A stretch of 35,948 nucleotides of DNA from an uncultured Clostridia bacterium (GCA_947632475.1 CANRPI010000010.1:1-35948); one strand, 5' to 3'; counted from the first letter of the stretch, positions 8,207 through 17,803 are shown. Program-made: numbers and translations. The notes: generated by a model from the letters alone, not told the origin.

Positions 8207-10147
8207 TTACATTTTTCCATAATAACTATCTAATAATATTTGTTTTAATTCTGTTACTAATGGTAATCTTGGATTTGCAGTTGTGCATTGGTCTTCAAAT
8301 GCTCTGTCTGCTAGCATATCTACTTTTGACAAAAAGTCTTGTTCATCTAATCCTGCTTCTTTTAAACTTGCAGGAATATTTAGATGTTTGTTCATTTCTT
8401 GAATTTTTGTAATTAAGCTTTGTATTCCTTCTTCCATAGTATCTGCTTTTAATCCTAATTTTTTAGCTAATTCAAAGTATTTTTGATCTGCTATAAAATA
8501 TTCATATTTTGGAAATGATACAAATTTTGAAGGTTTGCTACTATTATATTTTATTACATAAGGAAGCAATATTGCATTTATTCTTCCATGTGGTAAATGG
8601 AATTCTCCTCCTATTTTATGTGCAAGTGAATGTCCTATTCCTAAAAATGCATTTGTAAATGCCATTCCTGCTATTGTACTTGCATTATGCATTTTTTCTC
8701 TTGCAATTTTATCATCTCCATTGTCATATGCTTTTTCTAGGTATTTCATTACTAATTCAACTGCTTTTTCTGCTAGTCCATCTGTGTAGTCTGATGCCAT
8801 ATTTGAAACATATGCTTCTAAACTATGTGTTAAAACGTCCATTCCTGTATCTGCTGTTACTGACTTTGGTAAACTCATTACTAATTCTGGGTCTACTATT
8901 GCTACATCTGGTGTTAATTCATAATCTGCTAATGGATATTTTTTATTTTTTTCTTTATCTGTTATTACTGCAAATGATGTTACTTCTGAACCTGTTCCTG
9001 AAGTTGTTGGTATTGCTACCATTTTACACTTTGTTCCCAATTTTGGGAATTTATAGGTACGTTTTCTTATATCCATAAATTTCAATTTTAGCCCTTCTAT
9101 ATCTGCATCTGGATGCTCATAAAATAACCACATTCCTTTTGCTGCATCCATTGCACTTCCTCCACCTATTGCAATTATTACATCAGGTTTAAAGCTTTCC
9201 ATAACTTTAACACCTTTTTTTATTGTATCAAATGATGGATCTGACTCTACATCACTAAATATTTCTGAATGCACATGTTTTTGTCTTTTTCTTAAATGAT
9301 ATAACACTTTGTCTACATATCCTAATTTTACCATTCCTTCATCTGTTACTATGAAGGCTCTTTCTATATCTGGCATTTTTTCTAGGTACTGAATTGAACC
9401 TGCCTCAAAATAAATTTTTTCTGGAACTTTGAACCACTGCATATTAACTCTCCTTTTCGCTACTCTTTTTATATTTATTAGGTTTACTGATGATACATTA
9501 GCTGTCGTTGAATTTCCACCAAATGAACCACATCCAAGTGTTAATGATGGCATATTTGTGTTATATATATCTCCAATTGCCCCATGAGTTGATGGTGAGT
9601 TTACAATTATTCTTCCAGCTTTCATTTTTTCTGAGAATTTTAATATTGTATCTTCATTTTCTGAATGTATAACTGCAGAATGTCCAAGTCCTCCAAATTC
9701 TAGCAATTTCTCAGATTTCTCTATTCCTTCTTCTTCATTTTCTACAATATAATAAGTAAGTACCGGACTTAATTTTTCTTTAGAAAATGGATATTCTCTT
9801 CCTATTCCTTCTTCATATACTACAATAACTTTTGTTTCCTTTGGTATTTCAAAACCTGCTTCCTTTGCTATTGTATATGGTGATTGCCCAGGAACATGTG
9901 ATTTTAATTTATATCCATATTCCTCAGTATAATCAAACATGCTTTTAGCTAATTTTTCTTTTTCTTCTGGATTTACAAAATAGCATCCTGCTTTTCTCAT
10001 TAAATCTTCAAATTCTTTATATATTTCTTTATCAACCAAAACAGCTTGCTCAGATGCACATATCATTCCATTATCAAATGCTTTTGACAATACTACATCA
10101 TTCACAGAAGTTTGAAGTTTAGCAGTTTTGTCTATATAGCATGGCAC
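8207..10147 (-). CDS. adhE: AdhE, C-terminal three quarters (ALDH catalytic part plus iron alcohol dehydrogenase)
   Basis: Bifunctional enzyme that reduces acetyl-CoA to acetaldehyde and then ethanol with NADH. This frame holds the rest of the aldehyde dehydrogenase domain, with the catalytic Cys in FDNGMICASEQAVLV (about residue 253 of the full protein). The iron-dependent alcohol dehydrogenase domain follows, with GGGSAMDAAKGMW, TTSGTGSEVTSF, GMDVLTHSLEAYVS and GIGHSLAHKIGGEFHLPHG, which carry NAD- and metal-binding residues. An in-frame GTG at 10147 has no Shine-Dalgarno. The true N-terminus is the fragment that overlaps at 10119-10817. Removing the single extra base at 10154 restores an 869-aa AdhE, the usual family length. 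Confidence 0.93.
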   Translation of the reverse strand: MPCYIDKTAKLQTSVNDVVLSKAFDNGMICASEQAVLVDKEIYKEFEDLMRKAGCYFVNPEEKEKLAKSMFDYTEEYGYKLKSHVPGQSPYTIAKEAGFEIPKETKVIVVYEEGIGREYPFSKEKLSPVLTYYIVENEEEGIEKSEKLLEFGGLGHSAVIHSENEDTILKFSEKMKAGRIIVNSPSTHGAIGDIYNTNMPSLTLGCGSFGGNSTTANVSSVNLINIKRVAKRRVNMQWFKVPEKIYFEAGSIQYLEKMPDIERAFIVTDEGMVKLGYVDKVLYHLRKRQKHVHSEIFSDVESDPSFDTIKKGVKVMESFKPDVIIAIGGGSAMDAAKGMWLFYEHPDADIEGLKLKFMDIRKRTYKFPKLGTKCKMVAIPTTSGTGSEVTSFAVITDKEKNKKYPLADYELTPDVAIVDPELVMSLPKSVTADTGMDVLTHSLEAYVSNMASDYTDGLAEKAVELVMKYLEKAYDNGDDKIAREKMHNASTIAGMAFTNAFLGIGHSLAHKIGGEFHLPHGRINAILLPYVIKYNSSKPSKFVSFPKYEYFIADQKYFELAKKLGLKADTMEEGIQSLITKIQEMNKHLNIPASLKEAGLDEQDFLSKVDMLADRAFEDQCTTANPRLPLVTELKQILLDSYYGKM

Positions 10148-10817
10148 ATTTCCGTGGTCCTACGCCTAATGCTGGCTTTCCACATGAATACGCTGATTTT
10201 ACCATTCCTGTTCCACCAGTTGCTAAAATCAAATTTACATCAGGATGATTCATTAAAGTCTTTGTAGCTAACACGCTTGGTTCTTCAATCCATAATATGC
10301 AATTTTCTGGAGCACCAGCTTTTATAGCTGCATCTCTTAAAATCTTTGCAGCTGCACTACTACATTTCTGACTTGATGGATGAAATCCAAATACTATTAC
10401 ATTTCTTGTTTTAGCTGCAATAATTGACTTAAACATTGTAGTAGAAGTTGGATTTGTTACAGGTGTTACTCCTGCAATTATACCCACTGGCTCTGCAATT
10501 TCTACATATCCATCTTCATCATTTTCACTAACTACTCCAACTGTCTTCTCATATTTTATGCTATGATATATATATTCTGTCGCAAACATATTCTTTGTTA
10601 TTTTATCTTCATATATTCCTCTACCAGTCTCTTCAACTGCCATTCTGGCTAATTCCATATGATGCTCTAATCCTGCCATTGACATTGCTTTTGTTATATT
10701 ATCTACTGTTTCTTGGTCCAACTTTAAATACTCTTCAGATGCTTTTTTTGCCTTTTCTATTAGTTCATCAATCATCTTTTGAACTTTTTGTTCTTCTTCT
10801 TTGTTATCTTCTATCAT
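10119..10817 (-). CDS. adhE: AdhE, N-terminal fragment (aldehyde dehydrogenase domain) before a +1 frameshift
   Basis: Residues 1-221 match the N-terminal half of the acetaldehyde dehydrogenase domain: VEETGRGIYEDKITKN, EPVGIIAGVTPVTNPTST, HPSSQKCS and ILATGGTGMVKSAYSCGKPA. The family continues GVGPGNVPCYID. Here GVGP is followed by an extra C (plus-strand G at 10154), so the frame goes out after the Pro codon CCA; twelve unrelated residues follow, then a stop. Start ATG 10815-10817 has GGAGGAAAAAAT upstream, and a consensus promoter lies at 10853-10880. If translated as is, neither fragment would be a working AdhE. If the base is an error or recoded, the gene is intact. Confidence 0.92.
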   Translation of the reverse strand: MIEDNKEEEQKVQKMIDELIEKAKKASEEYLKLDQETVDNITKAMSMAGLEHHMELARMAVEETGRGIYEDKITKNMFATEYIYHSIKYEKTVGVVSENDEDGYVEIAEPVGIIAGVTPVTNPTSTTMFKSIIAAKTRNVIVFGFHPSSQKCSSAAAKILRDAAIKAGAPENCILWIEEPSVLATKTLMNHPDVNLILATGGTGMVKSAYSCGKPALGVGPRKCAMLYRQNC

Positions 10818-10852
10818 ATTTTTTCCTCCTTGTCATTAGTTTAACCAAATAT

Positions 10853-10880
10853 ATTATATATTATTAGAAAATTTTGTCAA
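10853..10880 (-). promoter_or_regulatory. Promoter for adhE
   Basis: On the minus strand TTGACA (10875-10880), a 16-bp spacer, then TATAAT (10853-10858). Just downstream, about 10834-10852, lies a loose inverted sequence (TTGGTTAAA ... TGACAA). It only vaguely recalls a Rex operator; that reading is weak. Confidence 0.7.
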
Positions 10881-10886
10881 GGTATC

Positions 10887-10956
10887 ATGGCTAATTGGGG
10901 ACAGACATTAATTGACCATTAATGGCTAATTGGGGACAGACGTTGATTAACCACAA
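10887..10956. repeat. Two tandem 35-bp near-identical units (GGGGACAGAC repeat)
   Basis: ATGGCTAATTGGGGACAGAC occurs at 10887-10906 and again, without change, at 10922-10941. Each copy is followed by a diverged 15-bp tail (attaattgaccatta against gttgattaaccacaa). The repeat is richer in G than its surroundings. It lies between the adhE promoter and the M23 gene terminator, so it is in no gene. Confidence 0.85.
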
Positions 10957-10963
10957 AAATGTG

Positions 10964-10998
10964 AAATGTGCCATTGGAAGCCGTCCAATGACACATTT
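10964..10998 (-). terminator. Terminator of the M23 peptidase gene
   Basis: TGTGCCATTGGA (10967-10978) and TCCAATGACACA (10984-10995) form a 12-bp stem with one mismatch. Flanking AAA/TTT extends it. On the minus strand it ends in a T-rich tract after the stem, directly at the stop codon of the peptidase gene. Confidence 0.75.
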
Positions 10999-12005
10999 TA
11001 TTTATATAAATATTTTTGTGGATTAACGTGTTGCCCATTTATTCTTATTTCTAAATGTAAGTGCGGTCCAGTTGAGTTTCCTGTTGAACCTACTTCTGCT
11101 ATTATGTCTCCTGCATTTACTTGTTGACCTTCTGTTACGTATATTTTGTTTGTGTGTGCATACCATGTTTCTATGTTGTTTCCATGGTCTATTTTTACTA
11201 GTTTTCCGTATGAACCATTGCTTGCAGCAAATGTTACTGTTCCTCCTGATACGGCTTGGATTGGTGTTCCTTTTTCTGTTGCTATATCTAACCCTGTATG
11301 CCTTGAGCTTCTGATGCTGCTGCTTACTCCATATCTTGATGTTATTGTTCCTGTTACTGGTAAGTAGGCAAGTTTGATACCATTTATTTCTGGCATTGAT
11401 TCTATTCGTTTTTGTTCTTCTTTTTCTATTTTTTCTTGCTCTATTGCTTGGTTTATTTTTTCGTTTATATCTGTTTTTGCAATTTCTATTTTGGTTGTAT
11501 TTACTTCTTCTGCATTTTCTGTGTATTTTTCTATTATGCTTAGGTCTAATTCTTCTGATTTGTCATTTGATTGTTTTATTTCTTTTACTAATTCTTCTGC
11601 TTCTTGTATTGTGTCTACTGCTTCTACAGTTTTATTGTTTAAAGCTATGTCATAGTATTTGTATGTTATTTCTACATTTTCTTTAATGGCTTTTGATATT
11701 TCTTCTTCGTTTGTCTCTTGTTTTCTACTTACAAGTTTTAACTTATATTCAGGTTCTTGCTTTATTGTTATATTGTCTATATTTTCTTGTTTTTCTGCTC
11801 CTACATTGAATTTTATTTGTTCTTCTAATGCTTGTTTATTTTGTATATATCCTATGTCTTTCCCTGAAATACTTACTTTATAAATTGGTTTATATTTTAT
11901 TAATATTATCGCGATTATTAAACCAAATGCTATAATTGTAATGTTAAAATACTTTAAAATTTCTTTAGTATAATATTTTAGCTTTTTGTTTAAAATATAT
12001 TTCAC
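10998..12005 (-). CDS. Membrane-anchored M23 (LytM-type) peptidoglycan endopeptidase
   Basis: 335 aa. One N-terminal membrane segment (about 20-36), a long Glu/Lys-rich, partly helical region (about 45-205), and a C-terminal M23 domain (about 210-335). Zinc and catalytic residues are present: His236 and Asp240 in HTGLD, His284 in YAH, and His315/His317 in GPHLHLEI. It therefore looks active and would cut peptide cross-links outside the membrane. The start has CTCTCC-complement (GGAGAG) close upstream, and the promoter at 12043-12071 points to a single-gene unit. Related proteins act in cell separation, spore engulfment or wall turnover; which one applies here is not visible. Confidence 0.9.
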   Translation of the reverse strand: MKYILNKKLKYYTKEILKYFNITIIAFGLIIAIILIKYKPIYKVSISGKDIGYIQNKQALEEQIKFNVGAEKQENIDNITIKQEPEYKLKLVSRKQETNEEEISKAIKENVEITYKYYDIALNNKTVEAVDTIQEAEELVKEIKQSNDKSEELDLSIIEKYTENAEEVNTTKIEIAKTDINEKINQAIEQEKIEKEEQKRIESMPEINGIKLAYLPVTGTITSRYGVSSSIRSSRHTGLDIATEKGTPIQAVSGGTVTFAASNGSYGKLVKIDHGNNIETWYAHTNKIYVTEGQQVNAGDIIAEVGSTGNSTGPHLHLEIRINGQHVNPQKYLYK

Positions 12006-12042
12006 TCTCCTTTTGCTTGTTTCTTAAACGCGACTATTGTTT

Positions 12043-12071
12043 ATTATACTATATATTCTTTCCAAAATCAA
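12043..12071 (-). promoter_or_regulatory. Promoter for the M23 peptidase gene
   Basis: Minus-strand TTGATT (12066-12071), 17-bp spacer, TATAAT (12043-12048). The remaining bases up to the XRE gene at 12311 are T-rich on the plus strand and hold no gene I can support. Confidence 0.65.
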
Positions 12072-12310
12072 ATTATGTATACATTTTTTGGAGCAATTTG
12101 TCATTTTTATGTAATTTTATTTTGATTTTTTATGATGTTTTCCTACTTTTTCCTCTTTTATGCTCTTTTTTTCTTTGTTTTTCTTTGTTTTTTAATTAGT
12201 TATATCTATTGCCTTTCTTTACTAATAAGTTTAAATGTGTTTTTTAGTTTCTGTAAATTTAAACTCTAAAATGCTATATTATTTTGTATAAGAATAGGAA
12301 GGTGATAAAA

Positions 12311-12646
12311 ATGGCTTTAGATTATAACGTAATTGGACAAAGAATAAAACAAGCAAGACTTGCTAAAAATTTAACTCAAGAAGATTTAGCAGAAAAAATT
12401 GATATTTCTGTTGCTTTCTTAAGTAGAGTAGAGAGAGGTAATTCTCGTATAAATTTGAGAAGATTAAATCAATTATGTGCGTTATTAGATGTTTCTGAAG
12501 GATATGTTTTAAACGGTGCAGCTAGCGATTCAACTAATTATTTAGATAAAGAATTTGCTGATTTATTAAAAAAATGCTCTCCTGAAAAACAAAAATTGAT
12601 TTATAAAATTGCTCAAACAGTTGTAAATAGTGAATCTGAAGAATAA
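12311..12646 (+). CDS. XRE-family transcriptional regulator
   Basis: 111 aa from ATG 12311, chosen because AGGAAGGTGATAAAA places a Shine-Dalgarno right before it. The N-terminal HTH_3 domain reads IGQRIKQARLAKNLTQEDLA, then ISVAFLSRVERGNSRINLRRL, the classic Xre/Cro helix-turn-helix. The C-terminal 45 residues are charged and without a known domain. It is monocistronic, closed by the terminator at 12654-12706, and lies upstream of pflB. No link to that gene is shown beyond position. Confidence 0.9.
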   Translation: MALDYNVIGQRIKQARLAKNLTQEDLAEKIDISVAFLSRVERGNSRINLRRLNQLCALLDVSEGYVLNGAASDSTNYLDKEFADLLKKCSPEKQKLIYKIAQTVVNSESEE

Positions 12647-12653
12647 ATAAAAG

Positions 12654-12706
12654 ACATATTGCAGTAACTAACGATTTTTTTTAAAAAATTGCAATATGTT
12701 TTTTTT
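12654..12706 (+). terminator. Terminator after the XRE gene
   Basis: ACATATTGCA (12654-12663) pairs with TGCAATATGT (12690-12699), followed by a run of eight T. The loop is long (26 bases) and itself A/T rich. Confidence 0.75.
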
Positions 12707-12852
12707 AATGTTGTCATTATTCTATATATATGTTATTATAATATTTAGCAAATTGGGAAATAATATTAGCATAAAATTTTATAAAAAAATTATTTTTTAA
12801 ATAGTTCAAGGTTATTAAAACTACCTTGGATACTGAAAGGAATGAAAGTTAT

Positions 12853-15090
12853 ATGGATTTTAAACAATGGAACGGATTTAAAAAAGGAGATTGGAATTCT
12901 GAAATAAATGTAAGAGATTTCATTCAAAATAACTATACTCCTTATGAAGGAGACAGTAGCTTTTTAGAGGGAACTACTAAAAGAACACAGGAACTATGGC
13001 AAGAAGTATTAGATTTGTATCAAAAAGAAAAAAATTCAGAAGGTAGTGTATTAGATATTGATGCCAAAACTGTTTCTACTATCTCTAGTCATGATGCTGG
13101 TTATATAAAAAAGGATTTAGAGCAAATTGTTGGTCTTCAAACTGATGCACCTTTAAAAAGAGCAATTATGCCTTTTGGTGGTATAAGAATTGTAGAAAAA
13201 TCTTGTGAAGCTTATGGAAGAAAACTAGATGATTCAGTTAAAGAGATTTTTTATAAATATAGAAAAACTCATAATGATGGTGTTTTTGATGTTTATACAC
13301 CTGATATAAGAGCTGCTAGAAGTTCTCACTTACTTACAGGTCTTCCTGATGGTTATGGGCGTGGAAGAATTATAGGTGATTATAGAAGAGTTGCTTTATA
13401 TGGAGTAGATGTATTAATTGAAGAGAAGAAAAATGAATTAGATATTTTAAATACAGATGAATTAACTCAAGAAATAATAAGAAATAGAGAGGAAATTAGT
13501 GAACAAATAAAAGCACTAAAAGAATTAAAAATAATGGCTTCTAAATATGGATTTGACATTTCAGAACCTGCAAAAGATAGTAAAGAAGCTGTGCAATGGC
13601 TATATTTTGGCTATTTAGGAGCTATAAAAGATCAAAATGGCGCTGCAATGAGTCTTGGAAGAACTTCTAGTTTCTTAGATATATATTTTGAAAGAGATTT
13701 AAAAAATGGTACTATAACAGAACAAGATGCTCAAGAAATTATGGATCATTTTGTAATGAAGTTAAGGTTAGTTCGTTTTTTAAGAACTCCTGAATATAAT
13801 GAATTATTTAGTGGAGACCCTGTTTGGGTAACTGAAAGTATTGGTGGTATGGGAATTGATGGTAGAACTTTGGTTACAAAAAATTCTTTTAGAATACTTC
13901 ATACTCTAGAAAATTTAGGACCAGCCCCTGAACCAAATTTGACAGTACTTTGGTCTACAAGGTTACCTGAAGGATTTAAAAGATATACTACTGAATTATC
14001 AATAAAAACTTCATCTATTCAATATGAAAATGATGATTTAATGAGAATATCTTTAGGAGATGATTATGGAATAGCATGCTGCGTTTCTCCTATGAAAATT
14101 GGTAAACAGATGCAATTTTTTGGTGCTAGAGCAAACTTAGCAAAAACTCTATTATATGCTATAAATGGCGGAAGAGATGAAATATCTGGTAAACAGGTAA
14201 CTCCAAAATATGCACCTATTACTTCTGAATATTTAGATTATGATGAAGTAATGGAAAGATTTAATCAAATGATGGATTATGTTGCAAGAATTTATATAAA
14301 AGCCTTAAATGCAATTCATTATATGCATGATAAATACTCATATGAAGCTCTTGAAATGGCATTACATGATAAAGAAATTATAAGAACTATGGCTTGCGGA
14401 ATTGCTGGATTATCTGTAGTTGCAGATTCTCTATCAGCTATAAAATATGCTAAAGTTAAGGTAATTAGAGATGAAACTGGATTAGCAGTTGATTACAAAG
14501 TTGAAGGTGATTTTCCTAAGTTTGGAAATGATGATAATAATGTTGACCAAATTGCAGTTGATATTGTAAAAACATTTATAAAAAAATTAAAAAGACATCA
14601 GACATATAGAAATTCAAAACAAACTTTATCAATTTTAACAATCACTTCAAATGTAGTATATGGAAAAGCAACTGGTAGTACTCCTGATGGAAGACGTGCA
14701 GGTGAACCATTTGGACCTGGTGCAAATCCATTACATGGTAGAGATAAAAATGGTGCATTAGCAGTAATGAATTCAATTGCAAAATTACCATTTGATTCAG
14801 CAGAAGATGGTATTTCATTTACATTTTCAATAACTCCTGGAACTCTTGGCAAAACTGAAGATGAAAGAATTTCAAACTTAGTAAATATGTTAGATGGGTA
14901 TTTTGCCCAAACAGGACATCACATAAATGTAAATGTATTTGATAGAAGTTTATTAGAAGATGCAATGGAACACCCTGAAAAATATCCTCAACTTACAATT
15001 AGAGTTTCTGGATATGCTGTAAACTTTACAAAATTAACAAGAGAACAACAATTAGATGTAATAAATAGAACAATTCATGAAAAAATATAG
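12853..15090 (+). CDS. pflB: Formate C-acetyltransferase (pyruvate formate-lyase)
   Basis: Glycyl radical enzyme that splits pyruvate with CoA into acetyl-CoA and formate under anoxia. 745 aa from ATG 12853 ([15 protein letters not shown], the usual family start); an upstream TTG would add nine residues. The catalytic pair Cys409-Cys410 is in GIACCVSPM. The radical Gly720 is in RVSGYAVNF near the C-terminus. Its activase follows 40 bases downstream. Together with AdhE it indicates mixed-acid or ethanol fermentation. A hairpin (CAAGGT/ACCTTG, about 12807-12828) lies in front of the start. Confidence 0.97.
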   Translation: MDFKQWNGFKKGDWNSEINVRDFIQNNYTPYEGDSSFLEGTTKRTQELWQEVLDLYQKEKNSEGSVLDIDAKTVSTISSHDAGYIKKDLEQIVGLQTDAPLKRAIMPFGGIRIVEKSCEAYGRKLDDSVKEIFYKYRKTHNDGVFDVYTPDIRAARSSHLLTGLPDGYGRGRIIGDYRRVALYGVDVLIEEKKNELDILNTDELTQEIIRNREEISEQIKALKELKIMASKYGFDISEPAKDSKEAVQWLYFGYLGAIKDQNGAAMSLGRTSSFLDIYFERDLKNGTITEQDAQEIMDHFVMKLRLVRFLRTPEYNELFSGDPVWVTESIGGMGIDGRTLVTKNSFRILHTLENLGPAPEPNLTVLWSTRLPEGFKRYTTELSIKTSSIQYENDDLMRISLGDDYGIACCVSPMKIGKQMQFFGARANLAKTLLYAINGGRDEISGKQVTPKYAPITSEYLDYDEVMERFNQMMDYVARIYIKALNAIHYMHDKYSYEALEMALHDKEIIRTMACGIAGLSVVADSLSAIKYAKVKVIRDETGLAVDYKVEGDFPKFGNDDNNVDQIAVDIVKTFIKKLKRHQTYRNSKQTLSILTITSNVVYGKATGSTPDGRRAGEPFGPGANPLHGRDKNGALAVMNSIAKLPFDSAEDGISFTFSITPGTLGKTEDERISNLVNMLDGYFAQTGHHINVNVFDRSLLEDAMEHPEKYPQLTIRVSGYAVNFTKLTREQQLDVINRTIHEKI

Positions 15091-15130
15091 TCACAGTTTT
15101 ATACGTTTTTAGATGTGCAAGGAGAACAAA

Positions 15131-15865
15131 ATGAATAATAATAAGGATTTAAAATATTATGCCAAAGTTCATTCTCTTGAGTCTTTTGGCACAGTTGATG
15201 GACCTGGTATTAGATTTGTTATTTTTTTGCAGGGCTGTCATCTTGAATGTAAATATTGCCATAACAGGGACACATGGGACATTAATGGTGGTGAATATAA
15301 ATCTTTAGATGATATTTTTTCTAAAGTTTTAAGGTATAAAAATTATATTTGTAGAAATGGTGGTGTTACTGTTACTGGTGGTGAACCTTTGTTACAGGTT
15401 AAGTTTTTAATTGAATTTTTTTCTAAACTTAAGGAAGAAGGAATTCACACTTGTATTGATACTTCTGGTATGGTTAATCTTACTGATGATATCAAGCATT
15501 TACTTAGTCTTACAGATTTGGTTTTACTTGATATTAAGCATATTGATGATGAAAAATGCAAGGCTTTGGTTGGTAAATCTAATAAACTTGAGTTGAACTT
15601 TGCTAAATATTTAAGTGATAATGGTATTTCTATGTGGATTAGACAGGTTTTAATTCCTGGTTATACTGATGATGAACAAGATTTAATTAAATTAAAGAAT
15701 TTTATTAGCTCTTTGAATACAGTTGAGAGGGTTGAGTTTCTTCCTTATCATGATATGGGAAAATTTAAGTGGAAAAATCTTGGTTTGAATTATGAATTAG
15801 AAAATGCCAGAGTTGCTAATGATGAGGATATAAAAAGAGCAAAAGATATTTTAGGTATTTCCTAA
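15131..15865 (+). CDS. pflA: Pyruvate formate-lyase-activating enzyme
   Basis: Radical SAM enzyme that installs the glycyl radical on PflB. 244 aa from ATG 15131, chosen for AAGGAG six bases upstream. The Fe-S cysteines Cys36, Cys40 and Cys43 are in GCHLECKYCHN (CxxxCxxC), preceded by TVDGPGIRFVIFLQG. The GGEP motif (VTVTGGEPLL) binds SAM, and the C-terminal YHDMGKFKW is typical of PflA. Co-transcribed with pflB. The terminator overlaps its last codons. Confidence 0.96.
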   Translation: MNNNKDLKYYAKVHSLESFGTVDGPGIRFVIFLQGCHLECKYCHNRDTWDINGGEYKSLDDIFSKVLRYKNYICRNGGVTVTGGEPLLQVKFLIEFFSKLKEEGIHTCIDTSGMVNLTDDIKHLLSLTDLVLLDIKHIDDEKCKALVGKSNKLELNFAKYLSDNGISMWIRQVLIPGYTDDEQDLIKLKNFISSLNTVERVEFLPYHDMGKFKWKNLGLNYELENARVANDEDIKRAKDILGIS

Positions 15866-15874
15866 AATATCTTT
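15842..15874 (+). terminator. Terminator of pflB-pflA
   Basis: AAAGATATTTTAGG (15842-15855) and CCTAAAATATCTTT (15861-15874) form a perfect 14-bp stem with a 5-base loop and a T-rich tail. The left arm is inside the pflA coding end. Confidence 0.9.
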
Positions 15875-15951
15875 TTATTTTTTATTTTTTATTTTTTATT
15901 TTCTATTGCTTTTTATGTTTTTTATTGATTTTTATCTTTTTTTATTGTTTT

Positions 15952-16887
15952 TTACATTCCTAGTAATTTTAGTTCTACATTTTCCATTTTGTATTTTCCA
16001 TCTACTAATTTAAATTGTACTAAAGTGTTTGATAATGTTTCTTCATTTTGCCTTAAGTCTGTTGTAAATAAAAGATTTATTTGTGGTATTTCTATTTGAT
16101 TTTTTACTATTTCTTTAAATGCTTCTGCCATATGTTTTTCGTCTTCACAAATTAGTATTAATTGTGGAAGATTAGTAAATCCTGAGTCACCTGGTACAAA
16201 ATTTTCGTAGAAGTCTTTATATAAGTTCATTTTATCTACTAATTTTTTCTCCCATTCTTGTTCTCTTCTTATTGATTCGAATACAAATTGGATTGATTTT
16301 TTATTTTTTGTTAATTTTACAGCTCCTCCAGTTGCTTTAAATACTTTTCCTGCAACTTTTGCTGTAATTGCTGGTTTTACTATGTAGCTATCAAATGCTT
16401 TTACTTTTCTTAAATATGCTATTAGTGTTTGATTTCCACTTAGTCTTTTCTTTATCATTGCTACTGGTTTTGTATTGTCTGATGGTTGCCATTTACATTC
16501 TATTTCTTTTGATGTTAATAAGTATTTTCCCATTTTTTCTAGACAATATATTCTATAAATTCCTTTTCCTTCATCTGATGTAAAGTAGTATCTTGTTAAG
16601 ATTTTACATTTTACTAATTGTTCTAGTTTATTATTTAATTTGTCTTGTGATTTTGGATCATATCCTTTTATTTCTAGCATTTGGTATAATTGTCTTGATG
16701 TAATAAATTCAAATTCATTTACTAAATCTAATATTGCAAAATGAATGTCTGTTATATGACCAATATTTATCTTATGAACAATTTGGTTCATGGATACATA
16801 TCCATCTTTCCCATCAAATGTTTTTATTTCACCTTTTCTAATTGCAAATGGTGATACTTGTGCTTTGATTTGATTATCTTCAATCAT
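15952..16887 (-). CDS. Winged-helix protein, possibly replication-relaxation-like
   Basis: 311 aa, soluble. Residues about 40-125 look like a winged helix-turn-helix (ITDIHFAILDLVNEFEFITS, RQLYQMLEIKGYD, KLEQLVKCKILTRYYFTSDE, a G-x-YRIYCLEKMGKYLL wing). Residues about 140-300 form an alpha/beta region (LIAYLRKVKAF, then LPQLILICEDEKHMAEAFKE, QINLLFTTDL). This layout recalls the Replic_Relax family seen on plasmids and conjugative elements; I am not certain of that. It lies 55 bases downstream of the S1-domain gene in the same direction, so it may share its promoter. No catalytic motif is plain. Confidence 0.6.
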   Translation of the reverse strand: MIEDNQIKAQVSPFAIRKGEIKTFDGKDGYVSMNQIVHKINIGHITDIHFAILDLVNEFEFITSRQLYQMLEIKGYDPKSQDKLNNKLEQLVKCKILTRYYFTSDEGKGIYRIYCLEKMGKYLLTSKEIECKWQPSDNTKPVAMIKKRLSGNQTLIAYLRKVKAFDSYIVKPAITAKVAGKVFKATGGAVKLTKNKKSIQFVFESIRREQEWEKKLVDKMNLYKDFYENFVPGDSGFTNLPQLILICEDEKHMAEAFKEIVKNQIEIPQINLLFTTDLRQNEETLSNTLVQFKLVDGKYKMENVELKLLGM

Positions 16888-16942
16888 TTTTATTCCATTC
16901 CTTTCTTAATTTAGCTTTATTGAATTAAGCTGTGTTTTACTT

Positions 16943-17746
16943 TTATACTATTAGTAATTTTACTTTTTTCTTTTGATTATCAATCTTTTTTATATATACA
17001 TCTACATTTTGACCATATTTAAGTCCTTCTTTATATTCTACCATTCCAACTAGGTTTGGAGTGAGTTCTATGAATATGCCATTTTTATTTTTTTCTGTTT
17101 CTCTTACTATTCCCTTTACTTTTGTTCCTGAGATAAATTTCTTTACGTTTTCTTCCCAACTTCCTAATATCTCTTTGTAAGATAAAAGTACCTTTCCTTT
17201 ATTTCTATCTATAGATTTTACCATAATTTTTACTTTTTGTCCAATTTTTAGTCTTTCATATGGAGATTTTATTCTTGCTATTGATAAATCTTCTATATGC
17301 ACTAAACCTACTATTCCCCCTCCTATTTCTATAAAGGCTCCATATGGCTTTATGCTTTTTACTATTCCATCTACTGTTTGTCCTTCTTGTAAATTTTTTT
17401 TCATCCATTCTAATGTTTCTTCTTGTACTTCTTTTCTTGATAATATAGGTGTTTGGTTATCTTTTAATGATTTTATTTTAAATTGCACAAATTTATGGAC
17501 TTTTCCTGTGCATAAATTTGTTTTTGGTAATCCGTCTTCTTGTAAGTTTATTCCTTCAACTTCTTCTCTTGGAATTATTCCTGTTATACCATTTTCAAAT
17601 GATATATATAGGTTATAATCATTATCACATTTTTTTACTATTCCTTGCAGTGTATTTTTGTTTTCCATATATTGCTTTAAATTTTCTTCGTTTATATTAC
17701 TTATTTCATTATTCCAGCCTTCTGGAGTAATTTTTAGTTTATTCAT
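16943..17746 (-). CDS. S1 RNA-binding domain protein (ribosomal protein S1-like)
   Basis: 267 aa with about three S1 (OB-fold) repeats. The first is degenerate, near 30-110 (TLQGIVKKCDNDYNLYISF). The second is canonical, near 120-190 (GQTVDGIVKSIKPYGAFIEI, GIVGLVHIEDLS, KVKIMVKSIDRNKGKVLLS). The third is near 205-265 (GTKVKGIVRE, NGIFIELTPNLVGMVEYKEG). It binds RNA by family. It is shorter than Gram-negative S1 (six repeats), like the S1 homologues of low-GC Gram-positives. Shine-Dalgarno AAAGGAGAT and a consensus promoter at 17804-17832 precede it. Confidence 0.87.
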   Translation of the reverse strand: MNKLKITPEGWNNEISNINEENLKQYMENKNTLQGIVKKCDNDYNLYISFENGITGIIPREEVEGINLQEDGLPKTNLCTGKVHKFVQFKIKSLKDNQTPILSRKEVQEETLEWMKKNLQEGQTVDGIVKSIKPYGAFIEIGGGIVGLVHIEDLSIARIKSPYERLKIGQKVKIMVKSIDRNKGKVLLSYKEILGSWEENVKKFISGTKVKGIVRETEKNKNGIFIELTPNLVGMVEYKEGLKYGQNVDVYIKKIDNQKKKVKLLIV

Positions 17747-17803
17747 TTGTTCTTATCTCCTTTTTGTTCTTTTGTTTTTTTGTATTTCTTTTGATTTTTT
17801 ATT

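Noticed and set aside
10834..10852. Rex operator at adhE
   Set aside because: The half-sites TTGGTTAA and TGACAA do not match the TTGTTAA-N4-TTAACAA spacing; too weak to call.
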